Positions 50,730 to 59,411 of a DNA stretch of 64,000 nucleotides are shown here, piece after piece. Source of the DNA: an uncultured beta proteobacterium (GTDB taxonomy: Bacteria > Pseudomonadota > Gammaproteobacteria > Burkholderiales > Burkholderiaceae_C); contig CAIYYA010000255.1 in assembly GCA_903930255.1 (NCBI GenBank), positions 1-64,000 on the forward strand. Direction: 5' to 3'. The first letter of the stretch is position 1; every line of letters starts with the position of its first letter. Below the pieces are notes generated by a model. That model made no database searches, was not told the origin of the DNA, and saw only the letters and a program-made list of their open reading frames with translations. The position numbers and the translations under genes are program-made.

Positions 50730-52424
50730 TTATTTACCACTGCGCAACTCACGGCGCAGAATTTTGCCGACATTGGACTTGGGCAGTTCGTCACGGAACT
50801 CAATGTATTTGGGATGTTTGTAGCCGGTCAGATTGTCGCGGCAATAGCGGGCTACGTCGTCTTCGCTGAGCGTTGGGTCGTCTTTGATGATAAAAACTTT
50901 GATGGCTTCACCCTGTTTGGCATCGGGAACGCCCACAGCAGCGCATTCGACGACACCTGGGCAGAGCGAGATCACGTTCTCCAATTCATTCGGATAGACG
51001 TTGAAACCACTCACCAAAATCATGTCTTTTTTGCGGTCAACAATGGTGGTGAAGCCGCGCTCATCCATGATGCCTATGTCGCCGGTGCGCAGAAAACCGT
51101 CGGGTGTGAACGCTGCCGCCGTCTCTTCGGGTTGCCGGTAATAGCCGCTCATGACGTTCGGCCCTTTGATGCAAATTTCGCCTGCAGCGCCCAGTGGTCG
51201 TGCTTCACCAGCATCGTTTTTGATAGCAATTTCAATGCCGGGCAGTGGCAGACCAATGCTCCCGGTAAATTCGTGACTGGTGACCGGGTTGTTGGTGCCA
51301 ATGGCACAGGTTTCGCTCATGCCCCAGCCTTCGATCATCGGGCTACCGGTCACTTTGAGCCAGTGTTGTGCCGTGCCAAGTGAGGCGGCCATGCCTCCAG
51401 CCTGCGCTACACACAGCGATGAAAAATCGACATTTTTGAACTGGGGATGCTGCAGGAGCGCATTGAACAGGGTGTTGACCGCTGGCAGCAGGTGAAACGG
51501 ACGCATTTTGAGTGTTTCGACAAATTTGCCGATGTCACGCGGGTTGGGAATGAGCGTCATGTGTGAGCCCCAGCGCATTGACAAGAGCGACAGCGTCAGC
51601 GCAAAGATGTGGTAAAGCGGCAGCGCAGTGATGTTGTTGGCATCGCGCATGTCGCCGATGCGTCCAAGCGCCGGGGTGAACCAGGCTTCTGCTTGCAAAA
51701 TAGCAGCCACGATGTTGCGATGCGTCAGAATGGCGCCTTTACTCAGACCCGTGGTGCCGCCGGTGTATTGCAAAAATGCAATGCTATCGAGCGTGCAATT
51801 GCTGCTTTTGAATGGCAAACTGGCTCCGATTTGCAGTGCATTCATAAAGGGGGTCACACTGCGGCCGTTGGACAGAGGCAGGGTGAAAGCGGGCACCATT
51901 TTGGCCAAGTGGCGCACGGCAAACGTGATCCAGTGACCATACCAGAAGCCCAACAGGTCACCCATTGAGGCCAGCACCACATGCTGCACGGCCGTTTGGT
52001 CAATCACTTCGGCCAAGGTTGCCGCAAAGTTTTCCAGAACCACAATCACGGTAGACCCGGAGTCATTCAACTGGTGTTTGAGTTCGCGTGCGGTATAGAG
52101 TGGGTTCACGTTGACGCAGGTGTAGCCACTGCGCAGCACGGCGGACATGGTCACTGAAAACTGTGGAATATTGGGCAACATGATGGCCACGCGTGCGTCG
52201 CTTGGCAAACCCAGCGACTGCAACCAGGCTCCCAGTGCGTCGGCATACTGGTGCACTTGTCGGTAGCTAAGCCAGCGCTCCATGCAGATACAAAACGGCC
52301 GATCGGCATTTTTGCGAAAGGACTCATCCAGCAAGGCGCCCAGCGACGGGTATTGTTCGGGCCGCACGGTATGCGGCACACCCTCGGGATAACTGTTGAG
52401 CCAAACCTTGTTCATGGTGTCCAT
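50730..52424 (-). CDS. Long-chain fatty-acid-CoA ligase (AMP-binding)
   Basis: LQYTGGTTGLSKGAILTHRNIV, GWGMSETCAI, RTGDIGIMDERGFTTIVDRKKDMI. Confidence 0.93.
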   Translation of the reverse strand: MDTMNKVWLNSYPEGVPHTVRPEQYPSLGALLDESFRKNADRPFCICMERWLSYRQVHQYADALGAWLQSLGLPSDARVAIMLPNIPQFSVTMSAVLRSGYTCVNVNPLYTARELKHQLNDSGSTVIVVLENFAATLAEVIDQTAVQHVVLASMGDLLGFWYGHWITFAVRHLAKMVPAFTLPLSNGRSVTPFMNALQIGASLPFKSSNCTLDSIAFLQYTGGTTGLSKGAILTHRNIVAAILQAEAWFTPALGRIGDMRDANNITALPLYHIFALTLSLLSMRWGSHMTLIPNPRDIGKFVETLKMRPFHLLPAVNTLFNALLQHPQFKNVDFSSLCVAQAGGMAASLGTAQHWLKVTGSPMIEGWGMSETCAIGTNNPVTSHEFTGSIGLPLPGIEIAIKNDAGEARPLGAAGEICIKGPNVMSGYYRQPEETAAAFTPDGFLRTGDIGIMDERGFTTIVDRKKDMILVSGFNVYPNELENVISLCPGVVECAAVGVPDAKQGEAIKVFIIKDDPTLSEDDVARYCRDNLTGYKHPKYIEFRDELPKSNVGKILRRELRSGK

Positions 52425-52463
52425 TTGCAGATGAGTTCTTGAGCACCCATTGTGGCGGCAACT

Positions 52464-53222
52464 TTAGGTTTGCGGGCTTGGGGCTAACGCTAGGGTTTGC
52501 TGCAATTGCGAGCTGCAGCGACTGGCTTCGTCATCAAACAGACGCGTAATCCAGTCGGTTTCACGCGCCTGGATGGTTTCCAGAAAATACGCAACTTTGC
52601 CGCCTTGGCGCGCCATGCTGGCAAAGTGTTCAAAACCAGACTCTAAAAATGTATGCAAAGCTGCCAAACCGGCCAGCTGTGCGGGTTGCCGCATCATTTT
52701 TAGCAGCATGCGCAAACCGGGCTTGCGCGTGAAGCGACCCAGCGACTGGCCAATTTCAATCACCGTTGTCAATTGCCAAAGGCGCTGCTGGCGTTGACCA
52801 ACCCTGCGCCAGGCCTGCACATAGGCTTGCGCGTCGGGCGCTGATTCGCCGCTTGGCCAATTTTGGGCCATGGCGAAATCGAGCGCTTCGGTCGCCTGAT
52901 GCAGTTGTGCCAGCGTCAGTGCCGTGCTGACCACCGATTCAGGCAGTGCGCGCTCGAGCGTTCCAGCCATGCGCGCAAACTGGGCATCGCGTTCGCTGAA
53001 ATCACGGGCACTGTAAAGGTCTTGCAGAAAAAAACGGGTGCTGGAACCATACATGGGTGAATTCAACAGGTCAGCGTAGGTGCCAGCAAAGCGCAGTGCT
53101 TGCAAGGACTTGACGCGCACGCAGGTCATCTGCAAGGCGCTGTGTTGTGTGGATAATTTGCGCAACTCGGCAACTTGGCTCAGTGCGTGGCGAATTTCTT
53201 GGGCTGCGTGCATGATGGACAA
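52464..53222 (-). CDS. Uncharacterised protein, probable relative of the FFLEELY-motif family
   Basis: YADLLNSPMYGSSTRFFLQDLYSARDFSERDAQFARM; family assignment from memory of the motif. Confidence 0.6.
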   Translation of the reverse strand: MSIMHAAQEIRHALSQVAELRKLSTQHSALQMTCVRVKSLQALRFAGTYADLLNSPMYGSSTRFFLQDLYSARDFSERDAQFARMAGTLERALPESVVSTALTLAQLHQATEALDFAMAQNWPSGESAPDAQAYVQAWRRVGQRQQRLWQLTTVIEIGQSLGRFTRKPGLRMLLKMMRQPAQLAGLAALHTFLESGFEHFASMARQGGKVAYFLETIQARETDWITRLFDDEASRCSSQLQQTLALAPSPQT

Positions 53223-53319
53223 AGTTTATCGGCTGAATTTGTCTGGTGTCCACAACAACAGGGGTCGGAGTGCATTGATTAGAGCTTTGCATCTAAGGGA
53301 AAACCCTTACATTAGTCGC

Positions 53320-53967
53320 ATGAACAACAGTCCTACCCTCGATTCTGCAACTGAGCCCACGCCGCCGAACTCTGTGCTGATGGTGCCAATTCGCTCGTTG
53401 GGTGAAAACCACCGTGACCGTATCGCCGTGCATCTGAAGGCGCTCGATGCAAACGATCGCTATTACCGCTTTGGCTATGCCGCCAGCGATAGCCAGATTG
53501 ACGCCTATGTGAGTGCACTGAATTTTGCGCGTGATGAAATTTTTGGCATTTACAACCGTCACCTGCGACTCATCGCCATGGCACATCTGGCTTTTGCTCG
53601 CACGCCGGCAGGTGTTCCAGTGGTTGAGTTTGGTGTGTCGGTGCTGGCAAAAGCCCGTGGCCGCCAGTATGGCGCACGCCTTTTTGAGCGCGCCGTAATG
53701 CACGCACGCAACGAAGGTGTGCAGGTGATGTATGTGCATGTGCTGAGCGAAAACACCGCCATGCTCAAAATTGCCCGCCATTGCGGGGCTGTTTTTGTGC
53801 GCGATGGCGCAGAGTCCGAGGCGCACCTGAAATTGACCCCTGCCACCTTGAATACCCACCTCACAGAAATGGTTGAGGAACACATGGCGCAAGCCAATTA
53901 CCTGATCAAGCGCCATGCCAAACATTGGCGCGATGCCGTCGATGATTTGCAAAGTCCGTGGATTTAA
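53320..53967 (+). CDS. GNAT-family N-acetyltransferase
   Basis: VSVLAKARGRQYGARLFERAVMHARNEGVQVMYVHVLSENTAMLKIARHCGAVF. Start chosen at MNNSPTL. Confidence 0.87.
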   Translation: MNNSPTLDSATEPTPPNSVLMVPIRSLGENHRDRIAVHLKALDANDRYYRFGYAASDSQIDAYVSALNFARDEIFGIYNRHLRLIAMAHLAFARTPAGVPVVEFGVSVLAKARGRQYGARLFERAVMHARNEGVQVMYVHVLSENTAMLKIARHCGAVFVRDGAESEAHLKLTPATLNTHLTEMVEEHMAQANYLIKRHAKHWRDAVDDLQSPWI

Positions 53968-54028
53968 CTTGCATTAATCCGCTATCCTCGCGGCATGTTC
54001 AACAACCGCATGTCCTGCAGCACTGCCT

Positions 54029-54895
54029 GTGTCTGACCCTTCTCCTGCGCGCCCGGATCGGGATGACAAGCGCACGTTTTTTCAAAAAATTGCTGAATTT
54101 ATTCACCCTGGCCCTGACTCGACGGATGAATTGATCGACACCCTGGCTGAGGCCGAGCATAACCAGCTGATCGGTGCTGAGTCACGCAAAATGCTCGAGG
54201 GCGTGATCCGTATGGCGGACATGAGCGCGGGCGATGTGATGGTGCCCACACCGCGCATGGACATGATCGACATTGATGCGCCGTTTGACGAACTGCTGCA
54301 TGGTGTGATCGACACGGCGCATTCGCGTTTTCCGGTGTTTGAGCGCGAGCGCGAGAACATCATTGGCATTCTCATGGCCAAGGATTTTCTGAAACTGCAG
54401 CGAGCTCCCGAGCTGAGCATTCGCGCTTTGTTGCGTCCGGCGGTTTTTGTACCCGAGAGCAAGGTGCTCAATGATTTGTTGCGCGATTTTCAGAGCAACC
54501 ACAACCATTTGGCCATTGTGATTGACGAATTTGGCAGAGTTGCTGGTTTGGTCACGATTGAAGACGTGCTTGAAGAAATTGTGGGTGAAATCGAAGACGA
54601 GTTTGACATTGCCGACGATGAGGGTGACATCTTTGGGCTGGTCGATCGGAGTTATCGCGTCAGCGGTGACACCACCATTGAGCGGGTCGAGCATGCGTTT
54701 GGTGTCAAGCTGCAAAGTGCCGATCCCGATGATGACTTTGACACCATTGGCGGTTTGATTGCCCACGCCATGGGGCATGTGCCACGCCGTGGTGAGCGTC
54801 ATGAGATTGCCGGACTCGACTTTCTGGTGATGCTCACCAAAGGCGGTGCCGTCAAATGGTTCAAGGTCGCGCCGGTGCGTAATGAGTCTGCCTGA
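54029..54895 (+). CDS. corC: HlyC/CorC family protein (CBS pair, transporter-associated domain)
   Basis: DMSAGDVMVPTPRMDMIDIDAPFDELLHGVIDTAHSRFPVFE...IVIDEFGRVAGLVTIEDVLEEIVGEIEDEFD. GTG start. Confidence 0.92.
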   Translation: MSDPSPARPDRDDKRTFFQKIAEFIHPGPDSTDELIDTLAEAEHNQLIGAESRKMLEGVIRMADMSAGDVMVPTPRMDMIDIDAPFDELLHGVIDTAHSRFPVFERERENIIGILMAKDFLKLQRAPELSIRALLRPAVFVPESKVLNDLLRDFQSNHNHLAIVIDEFGRVAGLVTIEDVLEEIVGEIEDEFDIADDEGDIFGLVDRSYRVSGDTTIERVEHAFGVKLQSADPDDDFDTIGGLIAHAMGHVPRRGERHEIAGLDFLVMLTKGGAVKWFKVAPVRNESA

Positions 54896-54929
54896 GTTCG
54901 GTGCATGAGCAATGGGTGAGGACTGAGGG

Positions 54930-56627
54930 ATGCAGAAAATACAAATATCCCATTTCAGGCGGCACTGGCGAGCGCATTGCTTCGTTGCTCATCGCTTTTG
55001 TGGTCTTGCCATACCGCACTCTGAAGGCCTAGCGTTGCATCCCTCCAGCACTCGCCAAAAACGGAACATTTGCAATTTCTGCATCTCTAATTTGTTCGCA
55101 TTGCTCGCGGGTGCGCTGCTCGCCGCCAGCCTGGCCTGGCCAACCAGCGTGCCGCAAGCCCTTGCCCCACTTGGGTTGGTGCAGGGACAGCCGCTCTGGT
55201 GGGGGGCTTGCCTGGCCATGACCGTGTTGGCAGGCTTGCTGGATTCGAGCCAGAGCTGGCGCACGGCGGCTCTGCGCGGTTGGCTCTTTGCCACGGCTTG
55301 GCTGGCTTGCACCTTCGGCTGGCTGTTTACCTCGATGCATACCTATGGCGGATTAAGCGCTCCGCTGGCTTTGTTGGCCGTCATCATTTTGGCTGGATTT
55401 TTGGCAATTTACTATGCGTTTTTTTGTGGTTTGTATAAGGCGCTAGCGCCCGTCAATCAAGCGCTAAGCGCTCTTTGTTTTGTAGCGACTTGGTTGCTTG
55501 CAGAGCTCGCACGAGGTGTCTTGCTGAGCGGGTTTGGCTGGGGCTCAGTGGGTTATACGCAGTTGGATGGCCCTCTTGCAGGGTGGCTGGCTTGGCTGGG
55601 TGTATATGGTTGCGGTGCCTTCGTGGCGAGTTTGGCGGCCTTGCTGGCGCTGGCTTGGCGCACGTCGAACGGGCGCCGCGCCGCTGGCCTGGCTCTGGGT
55701 TCGCTCGCTTTGCTGCTCTCGGGCACCCTGTTGCCGCAGCTGCAAGGCGCTAGCGCCGGACTATTGAACGTCACATTGCTGCAAGGCAACATCGCGCAGG
55801 AAGAAAAATTTGAAGCCAGTAGCGGTGTGCCCAAGGCGCTGCGCTGGTATGGTGAGCAACTTCAGGCCAGCCGCAGTGCGCTCATCATTACCCCCGAGAC
55901 TGCGCTGGCCTTGCTGCCCGAACAACTGCCAGATGGCTACTGGCAGGCTTTGCAACAGCGCTTTGCCACGGGAGAGCAGGCTGCCCTGGTGGGAATTCCG
56001 CTGGGCAGTTATACCGAAGGCTATACCAATTCGGTGGTTGGCTTGAAACCGGGGCAAGCTGCACCCTGGCGTTACGACAAGCACCATCTGGTGCCGTTTG
56101 GTGAGTTCATTCCGCCGTTTTTTCGCTGGTTTACGAATCTGATGCACATTCCCCTGGGTGATTTCAGCCGGGGTGCTTTGCCGCAACCGAGCTTTGAATG
56201 GCAAGGCCAGCGATTGGCGGCCACTATTTGTTATGAAAATCTGTTCACCGAAGAACTCGCCACGCAGTTCGCCGATGCAGCGCTGGCACCGACCATTCTG
56301 TTCAACATCAGCAATATGGGCTGGTTTGGCGAGAGTCTGGCAATGAACCAGCATCTGCAAATTGCCCGCATGCGTGCACTGGAATTTGGCCGCCCTTTTT
56401 TGCTGGCTACTAACACAGGTCAAACAGCCATCGTCAACTACCAGGGCAAGGTTACGCACCTAGCTCAAGCGCATGTGGCAACAGCGCTGCACGGTGTGGT
56501 TGAAGGGCGCACGGGTTTCACGCCCTATGCCGGCTGGGTTTCGCAATTCGGACTCTGGCCACTGTGGCTGTTCGGGTTGGGGGTGTTGGGGGCATTGCAT
56601 TGGACGCGAAAACATCGATCACTTTGA
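54930..56627 (+). CDS. lnt: Apolipoprotein N-acyltransferase (true start probably downstream of ORF start)
   Basis: LITPETALALLPEQLPDGYW, LVGIPLGSYTEGYTNSVVGL, KHHLVPFGEFIPPFFRW, ICYENLFTEELA. Confidence 0.92.
   Translation: MQKIQISHFRRHWRAHCFVAHRFCGLAIPHSEGLALHPSSTRQKRNICNFCISNLFALLAGALLAASLAWPTSVPQALAPLGLVQGQPLWWGACLAMTVLAGLLDSSQSWRTAALRGWLFATAWLACTFGWLFTSMHTYGGLSAPLALLAVIILAGFLAIYYAFFCGLYKALAPVNQALSALCFVATWLLAELARGVLLSGFGWGSVGYTQLDGPLAGWLAWLGVYGCGAFVASLAALLALAWRTSNGRRAAGLALGSLALLLSGTLLPQLQGASAGLLNVTLLQGNIAQEEKFEASSGVPKALRWYGEQLQASRSALIITPETALALLPEQLPDGYWQALQQRFATGEQAALVGIPLGSYTEGYTNSVVGLKPGQAAPWRYDKHHLVPFGEFIPPFFRWFTNLMHIPLGDFSRGALPQPSFEWQGQRLAATICYENLFTEELATQFADAALAPTILFNISNMGWFGESLAMNQHLQIARMRALEFGRPFLLATNTGQTAIVNYQGKVTHLAQAHVATALHGVVEGRTGFTPYAGWVSQFGLWPLWLFGLGVLGALHWTRKHRSL
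55431..55485 (+). repeat. Dispersed repeat 'ALAPV element' copy inside lnt
   Basis: ttgtataaggcgctagcgcccgtcaatcaagcgctaagcgct encodes YKALAPVNQALSA. Confidence 0.65.
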
Positions 56628-56664
56628 AGTCAAAACCAGTTTGCTTGAGCGATTTTTGCGCGTT
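56585..56664 (+). repeat. Direct repeat copy 1 (overlaps 3' end and stop codon of lnt)
   Basis: ttgggggcattgcattggacgcgaaaacatcgatcactttgaagtcaaaaccagtttgcttgagcgatttttgcgcgtt; near-identical to 56973-57052. Confidence 0.9.
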
Positions 56665-56703
56665 TAACTTCTCTAATTTTGTTTTGCCGTAGTTGCCCCA
56701 CTC

Positions 56704-56765
56704 TCCCCCAACCCCTCTCGCCCCGCCGGGCGAGAGGGGAGCTTTTAACAGCCACATTTGGCCGG
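56704..56765 (+). repeat. Left arm of about 60-bp inverted repeat, with internal 12-bp-stem hairpin (56712-56739)
   Basis: tcccccaacccctctcgccccgccgggcgagaggggagcttttaacagccacatttggccgg; near-identical to the reverse complement of 56921-56980. Confidence 0.9.
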
Positions 56766-56920
56766 TGCAAACTTCGAAGTTTGTGATCAACAACCCTGTA
56801 TTTGTGTACGGATATCAATATCCAAAATGGCGATTGATGCCGGTTGGATTTTGTGACCAACACTTTGTACCCAGTTCATCACGAAGCAATGGTGGTTGCT
56901 CACACTTATCGCCATGCTAA

Positions 56921-56980
56921 CCGGCCAAATGTGGCTGTTCGGCTCCCCTCGCGCCCGTCGGGGCGAGAGGGGTTGGGGGA
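56921..56980 (-). repeat. Right arm of about 60-bp inverted repeat
   Basis: Reverse complement tcccccaacccctctcgccccgacgggcgcgaggggagccgaacagccacatttggccgg. Confidence 0.9.
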
Positions 56981-57052
56981 CATTGAGTTTGAAGCGAAAA
57001 CATCGATCACTTTGAAGTCAAAACCAGTTTGCTTGAGCGATTTCTGTGCGTT
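56973..57052 (+). repeat. Direct repeat copy 2
   Basis: ttgggggacattgagtttgaagcgaaaacatcgatcactttgaagtcaaaaccagtttgcttgagcgatttctgtgcgtt. Confidence 0.9.
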
Positions 57053-57122
57053 ATGGCTCGATTGGCTTCTTTTTGTAGCACTTACCCCCACTCTGCCTGC
57101 AGCGGGGATCACTTTGGTTTTG

Positions 57123-57167
57123 AAAAACCTGCAATGTGAAAATTAAATCTTCACATTGCAGGTTTTT
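57123..57167 (+). promoter_or_regulatory. Perfect 18-bp hairpin with T-run just upstream of the AAA/DUF4143 gene (terminator- or attenuator-like)
   Basis: AAAAACCTGCAATGTGAA-aattaaatc-TTCACATTGCAGGTTTTT, 15 nt before the ATG. Confidence 0.85.
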
Positions 57168-57182
57168 TGCTAACATGACCCC

Positions 57183-58352
57183 ATGATTGAACGCACCATC
57201 ACCCCTTTGCTGCGGCAACTGGCCAGCCAATACCCCGTCATCACCCTCACCGGACCGCGCCAAAGTGGCAAGACCACGTTGGCTAAGAGCCTGTTTGCTG
57301 GCAAGCCCTATGTGACTCTTGAAGACCCTGACATGCGCCGCTTCGCAGCTGAAGACCCCTGGGGATTTTTGGCGACTTACCAACAAGGTGCCATCTTTGA
57401 CGAGATTCAGCGGGTACCCGAACTGGCCTCATATTTGCAGGGAATGGTCGATGCCGACCCACAGCCTGGACGTTTCTTGCTGACGGGTAGCCATCAGTTT
57501 GAGTTGATGACACAAGTGTCGCAATCACTGGCTGGGCGCACGGCCGTGCTACGCCTGTTGCCGTTTACGCTGGCTGAGGTGCAGCGCATCAAGGTGGAAA
57601 ATGCACCCGATCTGGCGCAAACCCTGCTGACCGGTTTTTATCCTCGCATCCATGACAAAGGCCTGAACCCTTCGCAGGCGTTGGCAGATTATTTTGCAAC
57701 CTATGTGGAGCGGGATTTGCGGCAACTGGCGGCGGTGCATGATTTGCAGAGGTTTGAGCGGTTTGTGCGTTTGTGTGCCGGACGCACCGGGCAATTGCTC
57801 AACCTTAACAGCCTTGGCAACGATGCAGGCGTGTCACATGTCACGGCTCGGGCTTGGGTGGACCTGCTGCAAACGAGCTACATCGTGCATTTGCTGCCCC
57901 CCTGGTTTACCAACAGCGGCAAACGCCTGATCAAGGCATCCAAACTGTATTTTTATGATGTCGGACTGGCCTGTTGGTTGCTGGGCTTGCGCACCGCACA
58001 GCAGGTTGCACGCGACCCCCTGTGGGGCAGTTTGTTTGAAAATTTCATCATCATGGAAGCCATGAAAGACCGGCTGAATGCAGGGGAAAGTGCCGAAATG
58101 TATTTTTACCGCGACTCAGAAGGCAATGAAGTTGATTTGTTGCTGCCTACAGGGGGCAAGATGCACGCCATCGAAATCAAAGCGGGGGCAACGGTGAACC
58201 CGGATTATTTCAAAGGGCTGAAAAACTTTGCTGCGCATCACCCGGCAGCGGTATCGGGTGGGGGGGTGGTGTTTGGCGGCACGCAAAACCAAAACCGCAG
58301 TGACTGGCCGGTGTATTCATGGCTAAGTTTGAAGAACAAGCCGCATGCGTAA
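57183..58352 (+). CDS. AAA-family ATPase with DUF4143 C-terminal (restriction-endonuclease-like) domain
   Basis: Walker [13 protein letters not shown], Walker B-like [14 protein letters not shown]-terminal [28 protein letters not shown]. Confidence 0.9.
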   Translation: MIERTITPLLRQLASQYPVITLTGPRQSGKTTLAKSLFAGKPYVTLEDPDMRRFAAEDPWGFLATYQQGAIFDEIQRVPELASYLQGMVDADPQPGRFLLTGSHQFELMTQVSQSLAGRTAVLRLLPFTLAEVQRIKVENAPDLAQTLLTGFYPRIHDKGLNPSQALADYFATYVERDLRQLAAVHDLQRFERFVRLCAGRTGQLLNLNSLGNDAGVSHVTARAWVDLLQTSYIVHLLPPWFTNSGKRLIKASKLYFYDVGLACWLLGLRTAQQVARDPLWGSLFENFIIMEAMKDRLNAGESAEMYFYRDSEGNEVDLLLPTGGKMHAIEIKAGATVNPDYFKGLKNFAAHHPAAVSGGGVVFGGTQNQNRSDWPVYSWLSLKNKPHA

Positions 58353-58456
58353 ACTTCAATCAAGACCATTGCGCCCCAGCCCGTAAAATCGCCCCCTTGC
58401 ACGCTGCTTCTGGTGTGCGGTTTTCAACTTCTGGGCTGTTGTTGCCCCTTCCATTT

Positions 58457-59377
58457 ATGTTGACATTTCAGCAAATCATTTTGAAACTGCAGTCGTACTG
58501 GGATGCTCAGGGCTGTGCGTTGTTGCAGCCCTACGACATGGAAGTGGGCGCTGGTACGTCACATACAGCTACATTTTTAAGAGCGCTTGGGCCAGAACCC
58601 TGGAAGGCTGCCTACGTGCAGCCAAGCCGTCGCCCAAAAGACGGGCGCTACGGCGAGAACCCGAACCGGCTGCAGCACTATTACCAATATCAGGTCGTGC
58701 TGAAACCGGCGCCGAGCAACATTTTGGAGTTGTATCTGGGCAGCCTGGAGGCGTTGGGCTTTGATTTGAAAAAAAACGACATCCGCTTTGTCGAAGACGA
58801 TTGGGAAAACCCAACCCTGGGTGCCTGGGGTCTTGGCTGGGAGGTTTGGCTCAACGGCATGGAAGTGACCCAGTTCACCTATTTCCAGCAGGTTGGCGGC
58901 ATCGACTGCAAGCCCATCACGGGCGAAATTACCTATGGGCTGGAGCGCCTGGCGATGTATCTGCAAGGTGTGGACAACGTTTATAACCTGCTCTGGACGC
59001 AAGCTGCTGATGGCAGCCAGCTGACTTATGGCGATGTGTACAAACAAAACGAGGTTGAGCAGTCCACCTACAACTTTGAGCACAGCGATGCCGATTTCTT
59101 GTTTACGGCCTTTAGTGCCCATGAAAAACAGGCCAAGCATCTGATGGATGTGCAATTGGCTTTGCCCGCTTATGAACAGGTGCTGAAATGTGCGCACAGT
59201 TTCAACCTGCTGGATGCGCGTGGCGCCATCAGCGTGACTGAACGCGCAGCCTACATCGGGCGCATTCGCAATCTGGCGCGGGGTGTGGCACAAAGCTACT
59301 TTGACAGCCGCGAGCGCCTGGGTTTTCCCATGGCACCGCGCGAGTGGGTTGCCCAAATGAGCAAAAAGGCAGCCTAA
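58457..59377 (+). CDS. glyQ: Glycine-tRNA ligase alpha subunit
   Basis: [49 protein letters not shown]. Confidence 0.96.
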   Translation: MLTFQQIILKLQSYWDAQGCALLQPYDMEVGAGTSHTATFLRALGPEPWKAAYVQPSRRPKDGRYGENPNRLQHYYQYQVVLKPAPSNILELYLGSLEALGFDLKKNDIRFVEDDWENPTLGAWGLGWEVWLNGMEVTQFTYFQQVGGIDCKPITGEITYGLERLAMYLQGVDNVYNLLWTQAADGSQLTYGDVYKQNEVEQSTYNFEHSDADFLFTAFSAHEKQAKHLMDVQLALPAYEQVLKCAHSFNLLDARGAISVTERAAYIGRIRNLARGVAQSYFDSRERLGFPMAPREWVAQMSKKAA

Positions 59378-59411
59378 GGCTTGGTTCCTGATAGCAACCG
59401 CACCCAACATC

